Assembly: GCF_004151235.1 (NCBI RefSeq)
Contig: NZ_JUIV01000027.1
Span: 1 to 44,990 of the forward strand
DNA from: Flavobacterium anhuiense
Lineage (GTDB): Bacteria; Bacteroidota; Bacteroidia; Flavobacteriales; Flavobacteriaceae
Direction of reading: 5' to 3'
DNA length: 44,990 nt
Position numbers and translations under genes: made by a program. The notes under the pieces were generated by a model. That model searched no databases. It worked only from the letters and a program-made list of their open reading frames with translations, and had not been told where the DNA came from. Shown here piece by piece: positions 17,201-25,080 of this stretch (its first letter is position 1; each line of letters opens with the position of its first letter).

Positions 17201-17444
17201 CAGAAAAATCTTTCATACCCATATATGAAAAAACTAAAACATCTCCAGTTTTAGCTTTAATCTTATACTTTCCATCAAAATCTGACTGTACCCCATTTTT
17301 TGTGCCTTTTACAATGATATTTGCATTTGGAATTGTTCCGGAGGCATCTGTTACAGTACCAGAAATCGTTTTTTCCTGAGCAAAAAATAATTGTGAAATC
17401 AGCACGAAAGCCAACAACACCAATCCTTTTAATTTTTGTTTCAT
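14253..17444 (-). CDS. SusC/RagA-family TonB-linked outer-membrane transporter
   Basis: A 1063-residue outer-membrane transporter. In order it has a signal peptide (residues 1-22, ending FFAQ), a carboxypeptidase-regulatory-like domain (ISGTVTDASGTIPNANIIVKG, about 27-95), a TonB-box region (ELDEVVVVAFG), the plug domain (GKVAGVQISANSGQPGD, PLYVVDGIPFNGD) and the SusC signature YGSRGANGVIIVTTKKG. The barrel ends in SFGLTVNF. It imports oligomers with energy from TonB-ExbBD together with the SusD lipoprotein encoded next. Length is normal. The 434-bp region upstream holds no other gene. Confidence 0.95.
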   Translation of the reverse strand: MKQKLKGLVLLAFVLISQLFFAQEKTISGTVTDASGTIPNANIIVKGTKNGVQSDFDGKYKIKAKTGDVLVFSYMGMKDFSAVVGASTTINVKMQEDGKELDEVVVVAFGTQKKQEITGAVSKIDSKMLETSQASNAVQSLTGKVAGVQISANSGQPGDAPQVRFRGIGSISSSNAPLYVVDGIPFNGDINSISTQDIESISFLKDASSNALYGSRGANGVIIVTTKKGKKGQLTVTYETKIGVNSRAVPEYDMIKNPADYYKAVYNRVRNGLIYQGQTPANASNIAAQNLIVGDTYSLGYNNYNVANNQVINPATGEINPDAKLLYHDDWSKSLFRDAIRQEQYLSLSGSTDNLNSYLSIGYLSDDGYTINSNFERVTLRANVDYNVSSKVKIGTNINYAHSNQNAPIANTSSSTYSNLFSWARNIAPIYPVWQRDASGNMIYNEDGAKSYDFNQQGDRPYGSNLNPYATTLLNTKLNEENKFGARAYISIDFLKDFNFRYNIGYDLLSGYYLTSTTGEGGDDMGVNGRIGTATKNQYTLTNQQLLSWKKTFGEHSLDVLIGHESSDFTSKMLAGQKSNVVISDLPIISNATKYGYLDGYNDLYKVEGYFSRLNYNYKNKYFVNGSFRRDGSSVFAPENRWGNFYGFGAAWSVIKESFFPKTKWITDFRLKGSYGEQGNDNINYPITSQISHRSYFGSLRNYYAYETQYEVVPDSEGNASVLNVFEADKSVKWEKSKNLNAGFDITLFDRISIEAEYFERNVSDLIYNFPIALSTGTSFVSKNIGDMGNKGIEINLGVDVVKNKNVDFNIWANATSYKNKITSLPKAFTDGIYRFEVGAPAYSYFLREFAGVDKTNGDALWYKDEKDANGNLTGNKVTTNVFGDATTYLSKKDANPDVYGGFGTLFRYKNITFQASFAYQFGGYMYDGVYQSAMYSGSDNIGQNYHKDVTKAWTIDNPNSNIPRVDHISIYQMANSDYFLIKSDYISLQDVSIGYNYNDEWLRDLGIQSTKFTLMGSNLALWSKRTGMDPRLNRLGERVNNGQSLNVYGVMRSVSFGLTVNF

Positions 17445-17878
17445 TATTTTGTTTTTTTAATTAGAGAGGGCGAACTTAAAAAATTAAAATAATTTTAACA
17501 AGAATGTAATTACTTTTAACATTATATATCGTAACACAAATACTACATTAAATATTCAAAATTATAAAAGGAAAATATTTTCTAAGAAGAAAACTGAAAG
17601 CAGAAATGCCTTTAAGAATAAAAACCATCCAATAAATTAGACGGTTTTTTTTACTCTCTTTTCATCTTCACTAAAAGTGTACTAATTCAAAATAGTTAAA
17701 AATGAATATTAGAAGAATTGACTTAAAACTTTATCACTTGCATTGTAATACTTACAAAAGCCAGTGCAAAATTACCTAAGAATGAGACTACAAAAACGCC
17801 ATAGAAGCCAAAAAAGCAATAAAAAAAGCCAATAGTTTAAAAACTATTGGCTTTTTCTTTTAACTGTATTTTAATTTC
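17445..17878. other. 434-bp intergenic region, argS terminator and susC leader
   Basis: Very AT-rich and without a convincing reading frame. It contains the argS terminator at its right end and a weaker stem with wobble pairs near 17622-17652 (AAAACCATCC...GACGGTTTTTTTT) that would end a plus-strand transcript, although no plus-strand gene is seen. The promoter of susC should lie in the first ~100 bp, but no clean TAnnTTTG was found. Confidence 0.5.
17823..17856 (-). terminator. rho-independent terminator of argS
   Basis: AAAGCCAATAGTTT/AAACTATTGGCTTT forms a 14-bp perfect stem with a 2-nt loop (17825-17854), flanked by A and T runs, 25 bp after the argS stop. Confidence 0.85.
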
Positions 17879-19657
17879 TTACATTCTTTCTGGAACTTCA
17901 ATTCCTAGCAAATGAAATGCAGATTTAATTACCTCAGCAACTTTTTGAGAAAGCTGCACTCTGAATATTTTTTTAGTCAGGTCTACCTCTCCTAAAATAT
18001 GTACTGATTGGTAAAACGAGTTATATTCTTTTACTAAATCATAAGTATAATTCGCAATTAATGCCGGACTATGATTTTGAGCCGCATTCTGAATTACTTC
18101 TGGGAAAAGCTCGATTTGTTTTACCAATTCTTTTTCTTTCTCGTGCAGTTCTTCAATTTCAATTTTGTTAGAAAAATCAAAGTCAGCTTTACGAATTATG
18201 GACTGAATTCTAGCATATGTGTATTGGATAAACGGACCTGTATTTCCAGCAAAATCTACAGACTCTTCTGGGTTGAACAGAATACGTTTTTTAGGATCTA
18301 CTTTTAAAATGTAATATTTCAAAGCTCCTAAACCAATTGTTTTGTACAATTTTGCTTTTTCTTCATCAGAATAGCTGTCTAGTTTTCCTAAATCTTCTGA
18401 AATCTGTTTTGCTGTATCGGTCATATCTTGCATCAAATCGTCTGCATCTACAACAGTTCCTTCACGGCTTTTCATTTTTCCAGAAGGCAAATCTACCATT
18501 CCGTATGATAAGTGATATAAGCTTGAAGCCCAGTCAAATCCTAATTTTTTCAAGATTAAGAATAACACTTTGAAGTGATAATCTTGCTCGTTTCCTACAG
18601 TGTAAACCATTCCTCCAACATCTGGCATATCTTTTACACGCTGAATCGCTGTTCCGATATCTTGCGTCATGTAAACCGCTGTTCCGTCAGAACGTAAGAC
18701 GATTTTACGATCAAGACCTTCGTCAGTCAAATCAATCCAAACAGAGCCATCTGGATCTTTTTCAAAAACTCCTTTATCTAAACCTACCTGAACAACATCT
18801 TTCCCTAATAGATAAGTATTGCTTTCGTAGTAATATCTATCAAAATCAACTCCTAGATTCGTATAAGTTGTAGCAAAACCTTCATAAACCCATTCGTTCA
18901 TTTTTTTCCAAAGTGCAATCACTTTTTCATCACCAGCTTCCCATTTCTTAAGCATATCTTGCGCTTCGATAATAATTGGAGCTTGCTTTTTGGCTTCTTC
19001 TTCAGTTTTACCAGCTTCTACCAAACCGTTAATTTCGTTTTTGTAAGCTTTATCAAACTCTACATAATATTTACCGACCAATTTATCTCCTTTTAAACCA
19101 GAAGTTTCAGGAGTTTCTCCGTTTCCGAATTTCTCCCAAGCCAACATCGATTTACAGATATGGATTCCTCTATCATTGATAATTTGAGTTTTGTACACTT
19201 TTTTGCCAGAAGCTTTTAAAATCTCTGCAACAGAATATCCTAACAAATTGTTACGAACGTGTCCTAAGTGCAAAGGTTTGTTAGTGTTTGGAGAAGAATA
19301 TTCTACCATAACTGCTTTTTCATCTGGACTTGGAGCCACAAAACCGAACTGCTTCTGGTCTTTAATTCCGTTAAAGAAATTGACATAATAACTATCTGAA
19401 ATTACAATATTCAAGAAACCAGAAACTACATTAAAGCGAGCAACTTCAGAAACATTTTCAACTAGATAATTTCCAATTTTATTTCCCAATTCAGCTGGAT
19501 TGCTTTTAATCACTTTCAGTAAAGGAAAAATTACCATTGTAATATCTCCTTCAAACTCTTTTCTGGTAGTTTGAAACTCGATTTTATCAACAGTAACATC
19601 AAATAATGCTTGTATTGCTTTTTGTATAGAAGGTGTAAGAATTTGTTGTAATGACAT
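17879..19657 (-). CDS. argS: arginyl-tRNA synthetase
   Basis: A 592-residue class I aminoacyl-tRNA synthetase that charges tRNA-Arg in the cytoplasm. The Arg-tRNA synthetase N-terminal (Add-1) domain covers about 1-90. The class I HIGH motif appears as HLGH (130-133) within NTNKPLHLGHVRNN. The KMSKS position reads GKMKSREGTVV, the form usual in ArgRS. The C-terminal anticodon-binding DALR domain ends in LLGIEVPERM, as in most ArgRS. The ATG at 19657 is preceded by a TATCTTTG box (minus, 19679-19686). Length is normal. Confidence 0.97.
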   Translation of the reverse strand: MSLQQILTPSIQKAIQALFDVTVDKIEFQTTRKEFEGDITMVIFPLLKVIKSNPAELGNKIGNYLVENVSEVARFNVVSGFLNIVISDSYYVNFFNGIKDQKQFGFVAPSPDEKAVMVEYSSPNTNKPLHLGHVRNNLLGYSVAEILKASGKKVYKTQIINDRGIHICKSMLAWEKFGNGETPETSGLKGDKLVGKYYVEFDKAYKNEINGLVEAGKTEEEAKKQAPIIIEAQDMLKKWEAGDEKVIALWKKMNEWVYEGFATTYTNLGVDFDRYYYESNTYLLGKDVVQVGLDKGVFEKDPDGSVWIDLTDEGLDRKIVLRSDGTAVYMTQDIGTAIQRVKDMPDVGGMVYTVGNEQDYHFKVLFLILKKLGFDWASSLYHLSYGMVDLPSGKMKSREGTVVDADDLMQDMTDTAKQISEDLGKLDSYSDEEKAKLYKTIGLGALKYYILKVDPKKRILFNPEESVDFAGNTGPFIQYTYARIQSIIRKADFDFSNKIEIEELHEKEKELVKQIELFPEVIQNAAQNHSPALIANYTYDLVKEYNSFYQSVHILGEVDLTKKIFRVQLSQKVAEVIKSAFHLLGIEVPERM

Positions 19658-19678
19658 GTAAACTTATTTTAAAGTGAG

Positions 19679-19686
19679 CAAAGATA
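19679..19686 (-). promoter_or_regulatory. -7 promoter element of argS
   Basis: TATCTTTG on the minus strand, an exact TAnnTTTG match 21 bp before the ATG. The -33 element is not clear. Confidence 0.45.
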
Positions 19687-19990
19687 CTGCTTATTCATCA
19701 ATTAGAGAAAATCAAAAACATATTAAATTCGAGAAAAGAGTTGCAATTTGACAAAAAAGCGCATTTTTTAATTGTTAAAATTATCAAAAAATCAAAACCC
19801 TAATCTCTTACAAAACAGCCAATGAGAAAAAAAAATATTTTTTTTTCTATAATTTCTTGTAACATATCAACCGTAAAAGAGTCTTAATAGAGACTTTAAT
19901 TTTTTGAAGTCAGGAAAAAACAAAAAAAAAGAAAAACTAACAAAACGAAATCATCATCAATCAAATCAAAAAATAATCAGTAAAAAAATC

Positions 19991-22411
19991 ATGAAATTAA
20001 AATTCTTTCTGTTTGCGTTATTAGGAATAATCGCAACTGCACAGGCCCAGAATACTGGAAGTGTTTCTGGAAAAATTACAGAGAAGTCAAACAACGCACC
20101 CATTTCATATGCAACAGTTTCGCTAAAAGAAAATGGAAAAGTAGTTTCTGGTGTTAATACAGATGACAACGGGGACTTTTCATTTAAAAATATTGCTTTA
20201 AAAAGTTACACCATCGAAATCCAATACATTGGATTTAGAAAATATATCGGTTCTGTACTTTTGAGCGAAAACAAAAAATCGGCAACTGTAAATGTAGCTC
20301 TTGAAGAAGAAGCTACTCAACTTAAAGGTGTTAACATTGTTGCTGAACGTTCTACTATTGAACAAAAAATCGATAGAAAAGTAGTTAACGTTGGTAAAGA
20401 TTTAACTACAGCTGGAGCTTCCGCATCAGATATTATGAATAATATTCCTTCTGTGAATGTAGATCAGGATGGCAAACTTTCGCTTCGCGGAAATGATAAT
20501 GTTCGTGTATTAATTGACGGACGTCCAACGAATATTGATCCTGCTCAATTATTGAAACAAATTCCATCAACTTCTATCAAGAAAATTGAATTAATCACGA
20601 ACCCAAGCGCCAAATATAATCCAGAAGGAATGTCTGGAATCATTAATATTATTTTGCATAAAAATGCAAACACTGGTTTTAACGGAAGCTACAGTGGCGG
20701 TATTACTTTTGGTGAAACTGCAAAATATAATCAGTCTTTAGATTTAAACTATAAAACTGGAAAAGTAAATTTCTTTGGGAATGTGGGACAAAACTTCGGA
20801 AAATATCATAACAAAGGTTTTATCCAAAGATTTGATCAAGATATTACTCAAAATATAGATGTACTAAATGATAATGATTCCTACTTATACAAAATCGGAA
20901 TGGATTATTTAATCGATGACCACAATACTTTATCTATCTATACTAACCAGAATAAATCTACAGGAAAAGGTTATGTGGACACTGATATTGATTACAATAA
21001 TGTAACTGGTTCTGATATTTCGAATATCTTTCAAAAATCAAGATATTGGGGGCCAGATCAGGTTGGAACATACAATTTAGCATACAAACACATCTTCAAA
21101 AAAGAAGGTCATACTTTAGATTTTGAAGCCAACTATAGTGACAATAAAGAAACTCAAAATGCTTCTTTTGATACTGAAACGACAAAAATAGACAATACTG
21201 CAGGGAATGTCTTCTATGAAGATTATTTGAAAGGAACCAGAAAATTAAGCACAATAAACGTAGATTATGTTAATCCGTTAAACGAAAAAACAACGCTTGA
21301 AGCTGGTGCTGAAGCAAGAATTACGAGAACAGAAAACGATTATATTACCGGAAATCCTTTGCTACCTGTTGCGGATCAAACGTCTCACTATACTTATGAC
21401 ACAGATATTTATTCTGCTTATGTAACATTTGGACAAAAATTCAAAAAACTAAGCTATCAAGTAGGTGCACGTTTTGAAAGCTATAAAGTTCAAGCCAACT
21501 TAAATTATGGTAAAGATAAATTTGATGATGATTACATTACTTTGTATCCATCAGCTTATTTAACATACAATATCACTGAGAAAAATACTTTACAGTTAAG
21601 CTACAGCCGTCGTGTTGACCGCCCTAGTTTAGAGCAGACAAAACCTATTCGTGAATTTGCTACTCCGTTAGTTACTTCGATAGGAAATCCTGACCTAAGA
21701 CCTCAGTTCACCAACTCAATTGAAGTAAATTATACTAAAACTCTTGAAAAAGGAAGTTTTACGGCAGGGGTTTTCGTGAGAAGCATTAATGACCAAATTA
21801 GTAGAATTTTATATCCTGATCCTAACGATGCAAGTGAGCAAAAGCAAATTATGAGTTATACAAATTTTGATCATAATACTGCTTATGGATTTGAAATGTC
21901 ATTTAATTATAAAATCACAAAATGGTGGGATATTCAGCCATCGATTGATTTCTCAAGCATTGATCAATCAGGAGTTATATATGGTTTTATTCCAGAAGAA
22001 AATCAAATTGGACCTAAGAACAAAACGGTTACTGTTGCCGCATTTAATGGACGTATGAACTCTAACTTTAAAGTAAACAAACGTTTAAGTTTCTTAGCTT
22101 TCGGATTCTATAGAGGTGCAACAGATGGACTTCAGAACAATAGTCACGAAATGTACAAAATGGATATTGGTACACGATATACATTATTAGACAACAAAAT
22201 GAATTTAAGTGTTCGTTTCAATGATGTCTTTAATACTATGAAATATGCTTTTGATACTGAAAATCCTTACCCTCAAGCTGGGCAGTTCAAATGGGAAAGC
22301 CAAACAGTCTATTTTGGTTTAACTTACAATTTTGGAGGCGGAAAAATCAAAAATTTACAGCGTAAACAAAGAGACGACAATACTAACAAAGGTGGAGGCG
22401 GAATGTTCTAA
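19991..22411 (+). CDS. outer-membrane beta-barrel protein, TonB-receptor-like
   Basis: An 806-residue outer-membrane protein starting at the ATG at 19991, which is followed directly by a good signal peptide (KLKFFLFALLGIIATAQAQ); the frame is open further upstream, but those 29 codons are Lys/Asn-rich and not signal-like. A carboxypeptidase-regulatory-like domain (SVSGKITEKSNNAPISYATV, about 23-105) and a plug-like domain (IMNNIPSVNVDQDGKLSLRG, VLIDGRPTNIDP, NPSAKYNPEGMSGIINI) are followed by a barrel. It ends in YNFGGGKIKN and a Gly-rich tail, as in the OMP_b-brl_3 group of TonB-related proteins. The ligand is unknown. It is a single-gene unit, convergent with cutC. Confidence 0.88.
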   Translation: MKLKFFLFALLGIIATAQAQNTGSVSGKITEKSNNAPISYATVSLKENGKVVSGVNTDDNGDFSFKNIALKSYTIEIQYIGFRKYIGSVLLSENKKSATVNVALEEEATQLKGVNIVAERSTIEQKIDRKVVNVGKDLTTAGASASDIMNNIPSVNVDQDGKLSLRGNDNVRVLIDGRPTNIDPAQLLKQIPSTSIKKIELITNPSAKYNPEGMSGIINIILHKNANTGFNGSYSGGITFGETAKYNQSLDLNYKTGKVNFFGNVGQNFGKYHNKGFIQRFDQDITQNIDVLNDNDSYLYKIGMDYLIDDHNTLSIYTNQNKSTGKGYVDTDIDYNNVTGSDISNIFQKSRYWGPDQVGTYNLAYKHIFKKEGHTLDFEANYSDNKETQNASFDTETTKIDNTAGNVFYEDYLKGTRKLSTINVDYVNPLNEKTTLEAGAEARITRTENDYITGNPLLPVADQTSHYTYDTDIYSAYVTFGQKFKKLSYQVGARFESYKVQANLNYGKDKFDDDYITLYPSAYLTYNITEKNTLQLSYSRRVDRPSLEQTKPIREFATPLVTSIGNPDLRPQFTNSIEVNYTKTLEKGSFTAGVFVRSINDQISRILYPDPNDASEQKQIMSYTNFDHNTAYGFEMSFNYKITKWWDIQPSIDFSSIDQSGVIYGFIPEENQIGPKNKTVTVAAFNGRMNSNFKVNKRLSFLAFGFYRGATDGLQNNSHEMYKMDIGTRYTLLDNKMNLSVRFNDVFNTMKYAFDTENPYPQAGQFKWESQTVYFGLTYNFGGGKIKNLQRKQRDDNTNKGGGGMF

Positions 22412-22457
22412 TCTTACCTAAAAAGATTTTTTTAAATAATTTTTAAATATTTCTTGT

Positions 22458-22493
22458 AAAAAAAGTCTGGAGATGCCACTCCAGACTTTTTTT
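22458..22493 (+). terminator. bidirectional terminator between the barrel gene and cutC
   Basis: AAAAAAAGTCTGGA/TCCAGACTTTTTTT with an 8-nt loop. It ends the plus-strand barrel gene and, read the other way, cutC. Confidence 0.9.
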
Positions 22494-22508
22494 GTTTTTA
22501 GTAGATAT

Positions 22509-23180
22509 TTATAAAAAGTTTCTTAATTCTTTTATTTCTTCTGGATTTGCAATTTCAGAATTATCGGTGATTGCTGAAGAATGATAAAAAGTCAGATCTA
22601 ATTTATCTTGCAACAATTTTATATTTGAAGATCGCAAACCACCACCTGGCATAATTTCTATTCGATCTCCAGCCAATTCCTGAAGTCTTGCTAGTGCCAA
22701 AATTCCTTCCTCTACATTTACTCCTTGACCAGAAGTCAGAATTGTTTTGAAACCGCAATCAATTACCGTTTCAAGAGACTTTTCAGGATTTTTAACCACA
22801 TCAAAAGCGCGGTGGAAAGTACACGACAGCGGATGCGCTAGATGCACTAATTCTTTATTTTGCTTTTTATTTACTTTTCCGTTTTCCTTTAAGATTCCGA
22901 AAACAAAACCGTCAACGCCTAGTTTTTTATAGTGCTTAATATCCTGCTTCATTTCAGTAAGTTCTTCATCCGAATAAACAAAATCACCACCTCGAGGTCT
23001 TATAATAACATGCATTTTTATATTTAAACTTTCACGCACTTTCACTACCAAAATAGAATTTGGAGTAGTTCCTCCCAGTTTCATGTTTTCACATAGTTCA
23101 ATTCTGTCCGCACCATTTGCTTGAGCAATTAATGCCGATTCGTAATTAAAGCAAGCTATTTCTAGTTGATTTTTTTTCAT
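22509..23180 (-). CDS. cutC: CutC-family protein (copper homeostasis annotation)
   Basis: A 223-residue TIM-barrel cytoplasmic protein. CutC was first linked to copper tolerance in E. coli, but that link has been disputed and the biochemical role is unsettled. Family blocks visible are IACFNYESALIAQANGADRIELCEN, here at residues ~6-30, then GGTTPN, MHVIIRPRGGDFVYSDEE, FHRAFDV, LTSGQG and IMPGGGLR. The ATG at 23180 gives the normal N terminus. The frame stays open to 23243 only because it reads through a decayed copy of the intergenic palindrome (23196-23220), so the longer start is rejected. It converges on the barrel gene through a shared terminator. Confidence 0.9.
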   Translation of the reverse strand: MKKNQLEIACFNYESALIAQANGADRIELCENMKLGGTTPNSILVVKVRESLNIKMHVIIRPRGGDFVYSDEELTEMKQDIKHYKKLGVDGFVFGILKENGKVNKKQNKELVHLAHPLSCTFHRAFDVVKNPEKSLETVIDCGFKTILTSGQGVNVEEGILALARLQELAGDRIEIMPGGGLRSSNIKLLQDKLDLTFYHSSAITDNSEIANPEEIKELRNFL

Positions 23181-23195
23181 TTTGATTTTATTAAA

Positions 23196-23220
23196 GGGCT
23201 CCATTTCGCTCAGCCTTACA
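23196..23220. repeat. decayed right arm of the GAGCGGAGTCGAAG palindrome
   Basis: GGGCT...TCGCTCAGCC...ACA matches the right arm of the complete copies with several substitutions. It is followed by a 27-bp spacer similar to those between the copies at 23785-23810 and 23878-23903, and it lies in the cutC leader. Confidence 0.6.
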
Positions 23221-23247
23221 AACTTCAAAACAATTATGTCCAATCTT

Positions 23248-23315
23248 TGTCACCCTGAGCGGAGTCGAAGGGCGCTCCTATTGGAACGTGGGCTTCGACT
23301 CCGCTCAGCCTGACA
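23248..23315. repeat. REP-like palindrome, complete copy A
   Basis: Two 26-nt arms (23248-23273 and 23290-23315) share the core CTGAGCGGAGTCGAAG and its complement, start or end in TGTCA/TGACA, and enclose the 16-nt loop GCTCCTATTGGAACGT. The arms differ at the two bases after TGTCA and near the loop, which makes small internal bulges. It lies between cutC and the 3' end of the GIY-YIG gene. Confidence 0.9.
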
Positions 23316-23359
23316 AGTCGCTTATATTCTACTGAGCAAAATCGACTGCTAATTTACTA

Positions 23360-23683
23360 CTAAACATCCTTTTTATTAAAATTTTCATGAGTTGTTTTAT
23401 TCAAACATTGAGAAAGTTTTTTCAAATCTTCCCATTTATCTTTTATTATAGCTTCTTTCTTTTTTCTGCTCCAGCCTTTTACTTGCTTTTCAAATGCGAT
23501 GGCTTGCGTTACATCATTGAACTCTGTGCAAAATACCAACTCTAAAGGTCTTTTATTAAATGTATAGCTTTCTTTGTTTAAACCATAATTGTGTTCATTT
23601 AGTCTTCTATTTATATCATTTGTCATTCCTGTATAATAACTTCCATCAGAACATTTCAAAATGTATACATAATATATTTTCAT
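23360..23683 (-). CDS. single-domain GIY-YIG nuclease (UPF0213/URI type)
   Basis: A 107-residue protein consisting of one GIY-YIG endonuclease domain, which cuts DNA with a catalytic Tyr, Arg, Glu and one metal ion. The YVYIL motif is at 5-9 and YYTGMT at 16-21. Arg26/Arg27 with His31 follow, and the catalytic Glu is Glu65 in FEKQVKGWSRKKKEA. The C terminus is short and charged. The ATG at 23683 is chosen because it puts YVYIL at the usual distance from the N terminus; an upstream ATG at 23698 adds only five residues. Complete REP-like palindromes lie on both sides, within 45 bp of the stop codon and 76 bp of the start codon. Its target is unknown; nuclease activity is inferred from the motifs. 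Confidence 0.9.
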   Translation of the reverse strand: MKIYYVYILKCSDGSYYTGMTNDINRRLNEHNYGLNKESYTFNKRPLELVFCTEFNDVTQAIAFEKQVKGWSRKKKEAIIKDKWEDLKKLSQCLNKTTHENFNKKDV

Positions 23684-23758
23684 AATTTCTATTTTCAAAA
23701 AAAATAAAAGTAAGAAAATTAATTCAAAAAAAATGATAAAAGTGGGTACTTGGAACGA

Positions 23759-23784
23759 GGGCTTCGACTCCGCTCAGCCTGACA
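23759..23784. repeat. REP-like palindrome, solitary right arm (copy B)
   Basis: A perfect 26-nt right arm (core CTTCGACTCCGCTCAG, ending TGACA) with half of the loop (TTGGAACGA) before it. The matching left arm, expected near 23717, is absent or decayed. A 26-bp spacer leads to copy C. Confidence 0.85.
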
Positions 23785-23810
23785 TACCACATAACAATAT
23801 GTTCAATCTT

Positions 23811-23877
23811 TGTCTTCCTGAGCGGAGTCGAAGGGCACTCCTATTGAAACGAGGGTTATACTCCGCTCAACCTGACA
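23811..23877. repeat. REP-like palindrome, copy C with a diverged right arm
   Basis: The left arm (23811-23836) keeps CTGAGCGGAGTCGAAGGGC. The right arm (23853-23877) reads GGGTTATACTCCGCTCAACC, with several changes and one base missing. Loop ACTCCTATTGAAACGA. Confidence 0.85.
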
Positions 23878-23903
23878 AACCACATACCAATATGTACAAT
23901 TTT

Positions 23904-23971
23904 TGTCTCCCTGAGCGGAGTCGAAGGGCACTCCTATTGGGACGTGGGCTTCGACTCCGCTCAGCCTGACA
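23904..23971. repeat. REP-like palindrome, complete copy D
   Basis: Left arm 23904-23929, loop ACTCCTATTGGGACGT, right arm 23946-23971. It starts 93 bp after copy C. The spacers before C and D share CACATA-NCAA-TATGT, a small inverted repeat of their own. Confidence 0.9.
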
Positions 23972-23980
23972 AATCTCTAT

Positions 23981-24013
23981 AAAAAAACCTGCTCCCAATA
24001 AGAAGCAGGTTTT
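23981..24013 (-). terminator. rho-independent terminator of fabH
   Basis: On the minus strand AAAACCTGCT/AGCAGGTTTT (23984-23993, 24004-24013) with a 10-nt loop is followed by a T run. It lies 28 bp after the fabH stop and directly beside palindrome copy D. Confidence 0.85.
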
Positions 24014-24040
24014 AAAAAATATAAATGTAAGATGATTATT

Positions 24041-25048
24041 TTACCATTTAATAATAGCACTTGCCCAAGTAAATCCACTTCCGAAAGCTGCTAGAACTAC
24101 AGTATCTCCAGATTTAATTTTTCCTTGTTCCCAAGCTTCAGTCAAAGCAATTGGAATAGATGCTGCCGTAGTATTTCCGTACTTCTGAATATTGTTGTGA
24201 ACTTGATCGTCTGTCAATTTGAATTTATTTTGAATGAATTGCGAAATTCTCAAATTCGCCTGATGCGGAATCAACATATCAATATCTGAAACCTGAAGAC
24301 CGTTTGCTTCCAAACCTTCATTGATTACTTCTGCAAAACGAACTACTGCATTTTTAAACACAAATTGTCCATTCATATAAGGATAATAACTTTCATCATT
24401 TGGATCATTATCTGCAATAATATCTGTTACCCAACGTGCCCCCATACCTGGCGCTTGCAAAGCTAATTCTTCTGCATGCTCACCTTCTGAATGCAAGTGC
24501 GTAGATAAAATCCCTTTTGTTAAATCTTCTTCACGGCTTAAAACCGCTGCTCCTGCTCCATCTCCAAAAATTACCGAAACTCCGCGTCCGCGAGTTGTCA
24601 TATCTAATCCCGTTGAATGAACTTCAGAACCAATCACCAAAATATTTTTATACATTCCAGTTTTAATATATTGATCTGCAACAGAAAGTGCATAAACAAA
24701 ACCAGAACATTGATTTCTTACATCTAAAGCTCCAACTGTTTTTAACCCTAAATCTCTTTGAACCAAAACTCCTGGCCCTGGAAAATAATAATCTGGACTT
24801 AATGTAGCAAAAACTACAAAATCAATATCTTCTTTGGCAACGCCAGAACGCTCGATTGCGATTTTAGCTGCTTTCACTCCCATTGAAGTTGTAGTGTCTT
24901 CTCCACGAATAATGTGTCTTCGCTCCTGAATTCCGGTTCTTTCCTGAATCCATTCGTCATTGGTATCCATTATCTTCGACAAATCATCGTTAGTAACCAC
25001 ATTAGCAGGAACATAATATCCTAAACCAGCTATTTTTGAATGATACAT
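24041..25048 (-). CDS. fabH: beta-ketoacyl-ACP synthase III
   Basis: A 335-residue cytoplasmic condensing enzyme that starts fatty-acid synthesis by joining an acyl-CoA primer with malonyl-ACP. The Cys-His-Asn triad is present as Cys114 (NQCSGF), His262 (PHQANLR) and Asn292 (GNTTAASIP). The opening YHSKIAGLGYYVPANVVTN and the closing AAFGSGFTWASAIIKW are standard for the family. In Bacteroidota FabH often favours branched primers, but substrate choice is not readable here. The promoter region carries TAAATTTG at 25081-25088 (minus) and two direct repeats TACGCATAC just behind it. No other fatty-acid gene is adjacent. Confidence 0.95.
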   Translation of the reverse strand: MYHSKIAGLGYYVPANVVTNDDLSKIMDTNDEWIQERTGIQERRHIIRGEDTTTSMGVKAAKIAIERSGVAKEDIDFVVFATLSPDYYFPGPGVLVQRDLGLKTVGALDVRNQCSGFVYALSVADQYIKTGMYKNILVIGSEVHSTGLDMTTRGRGVSVIFGDGAGAAVLSREEDLTKGILSTHLHSEGEHAEELALQAPGMGARWVTDIIADNDPNDESYYPYMNGQFVFKNAVVRFAEVINEGLEANGLQVSDIDMLIPHQANLRISQFIQNKFKLTDDQVHNNIQKYGNTTAASIPIALTEAWEQGKIKSGDTVVLAAFGSGFTWASAIIKW

Positions 25049-25080
25049 ATTCTATTATTATTTATTAAAAAATTGGATTG

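Noticed and set aside
23733..23969. A 78-codon plus-strand open frame with repeated peptide words (LPERSRRALLL)
   Set aside because: It is the translation of the palindromic repeats B to D. The peptide repeats follow from the DNA repeats, and there is no signal, domain or promoter.
23740..23971. CRISPR-like reading of the regularly spaced repeats (period ~93 bp)
   Set aside because: Units are palindromes with conserved spacers, not unique spacers, and no cas genes are present.
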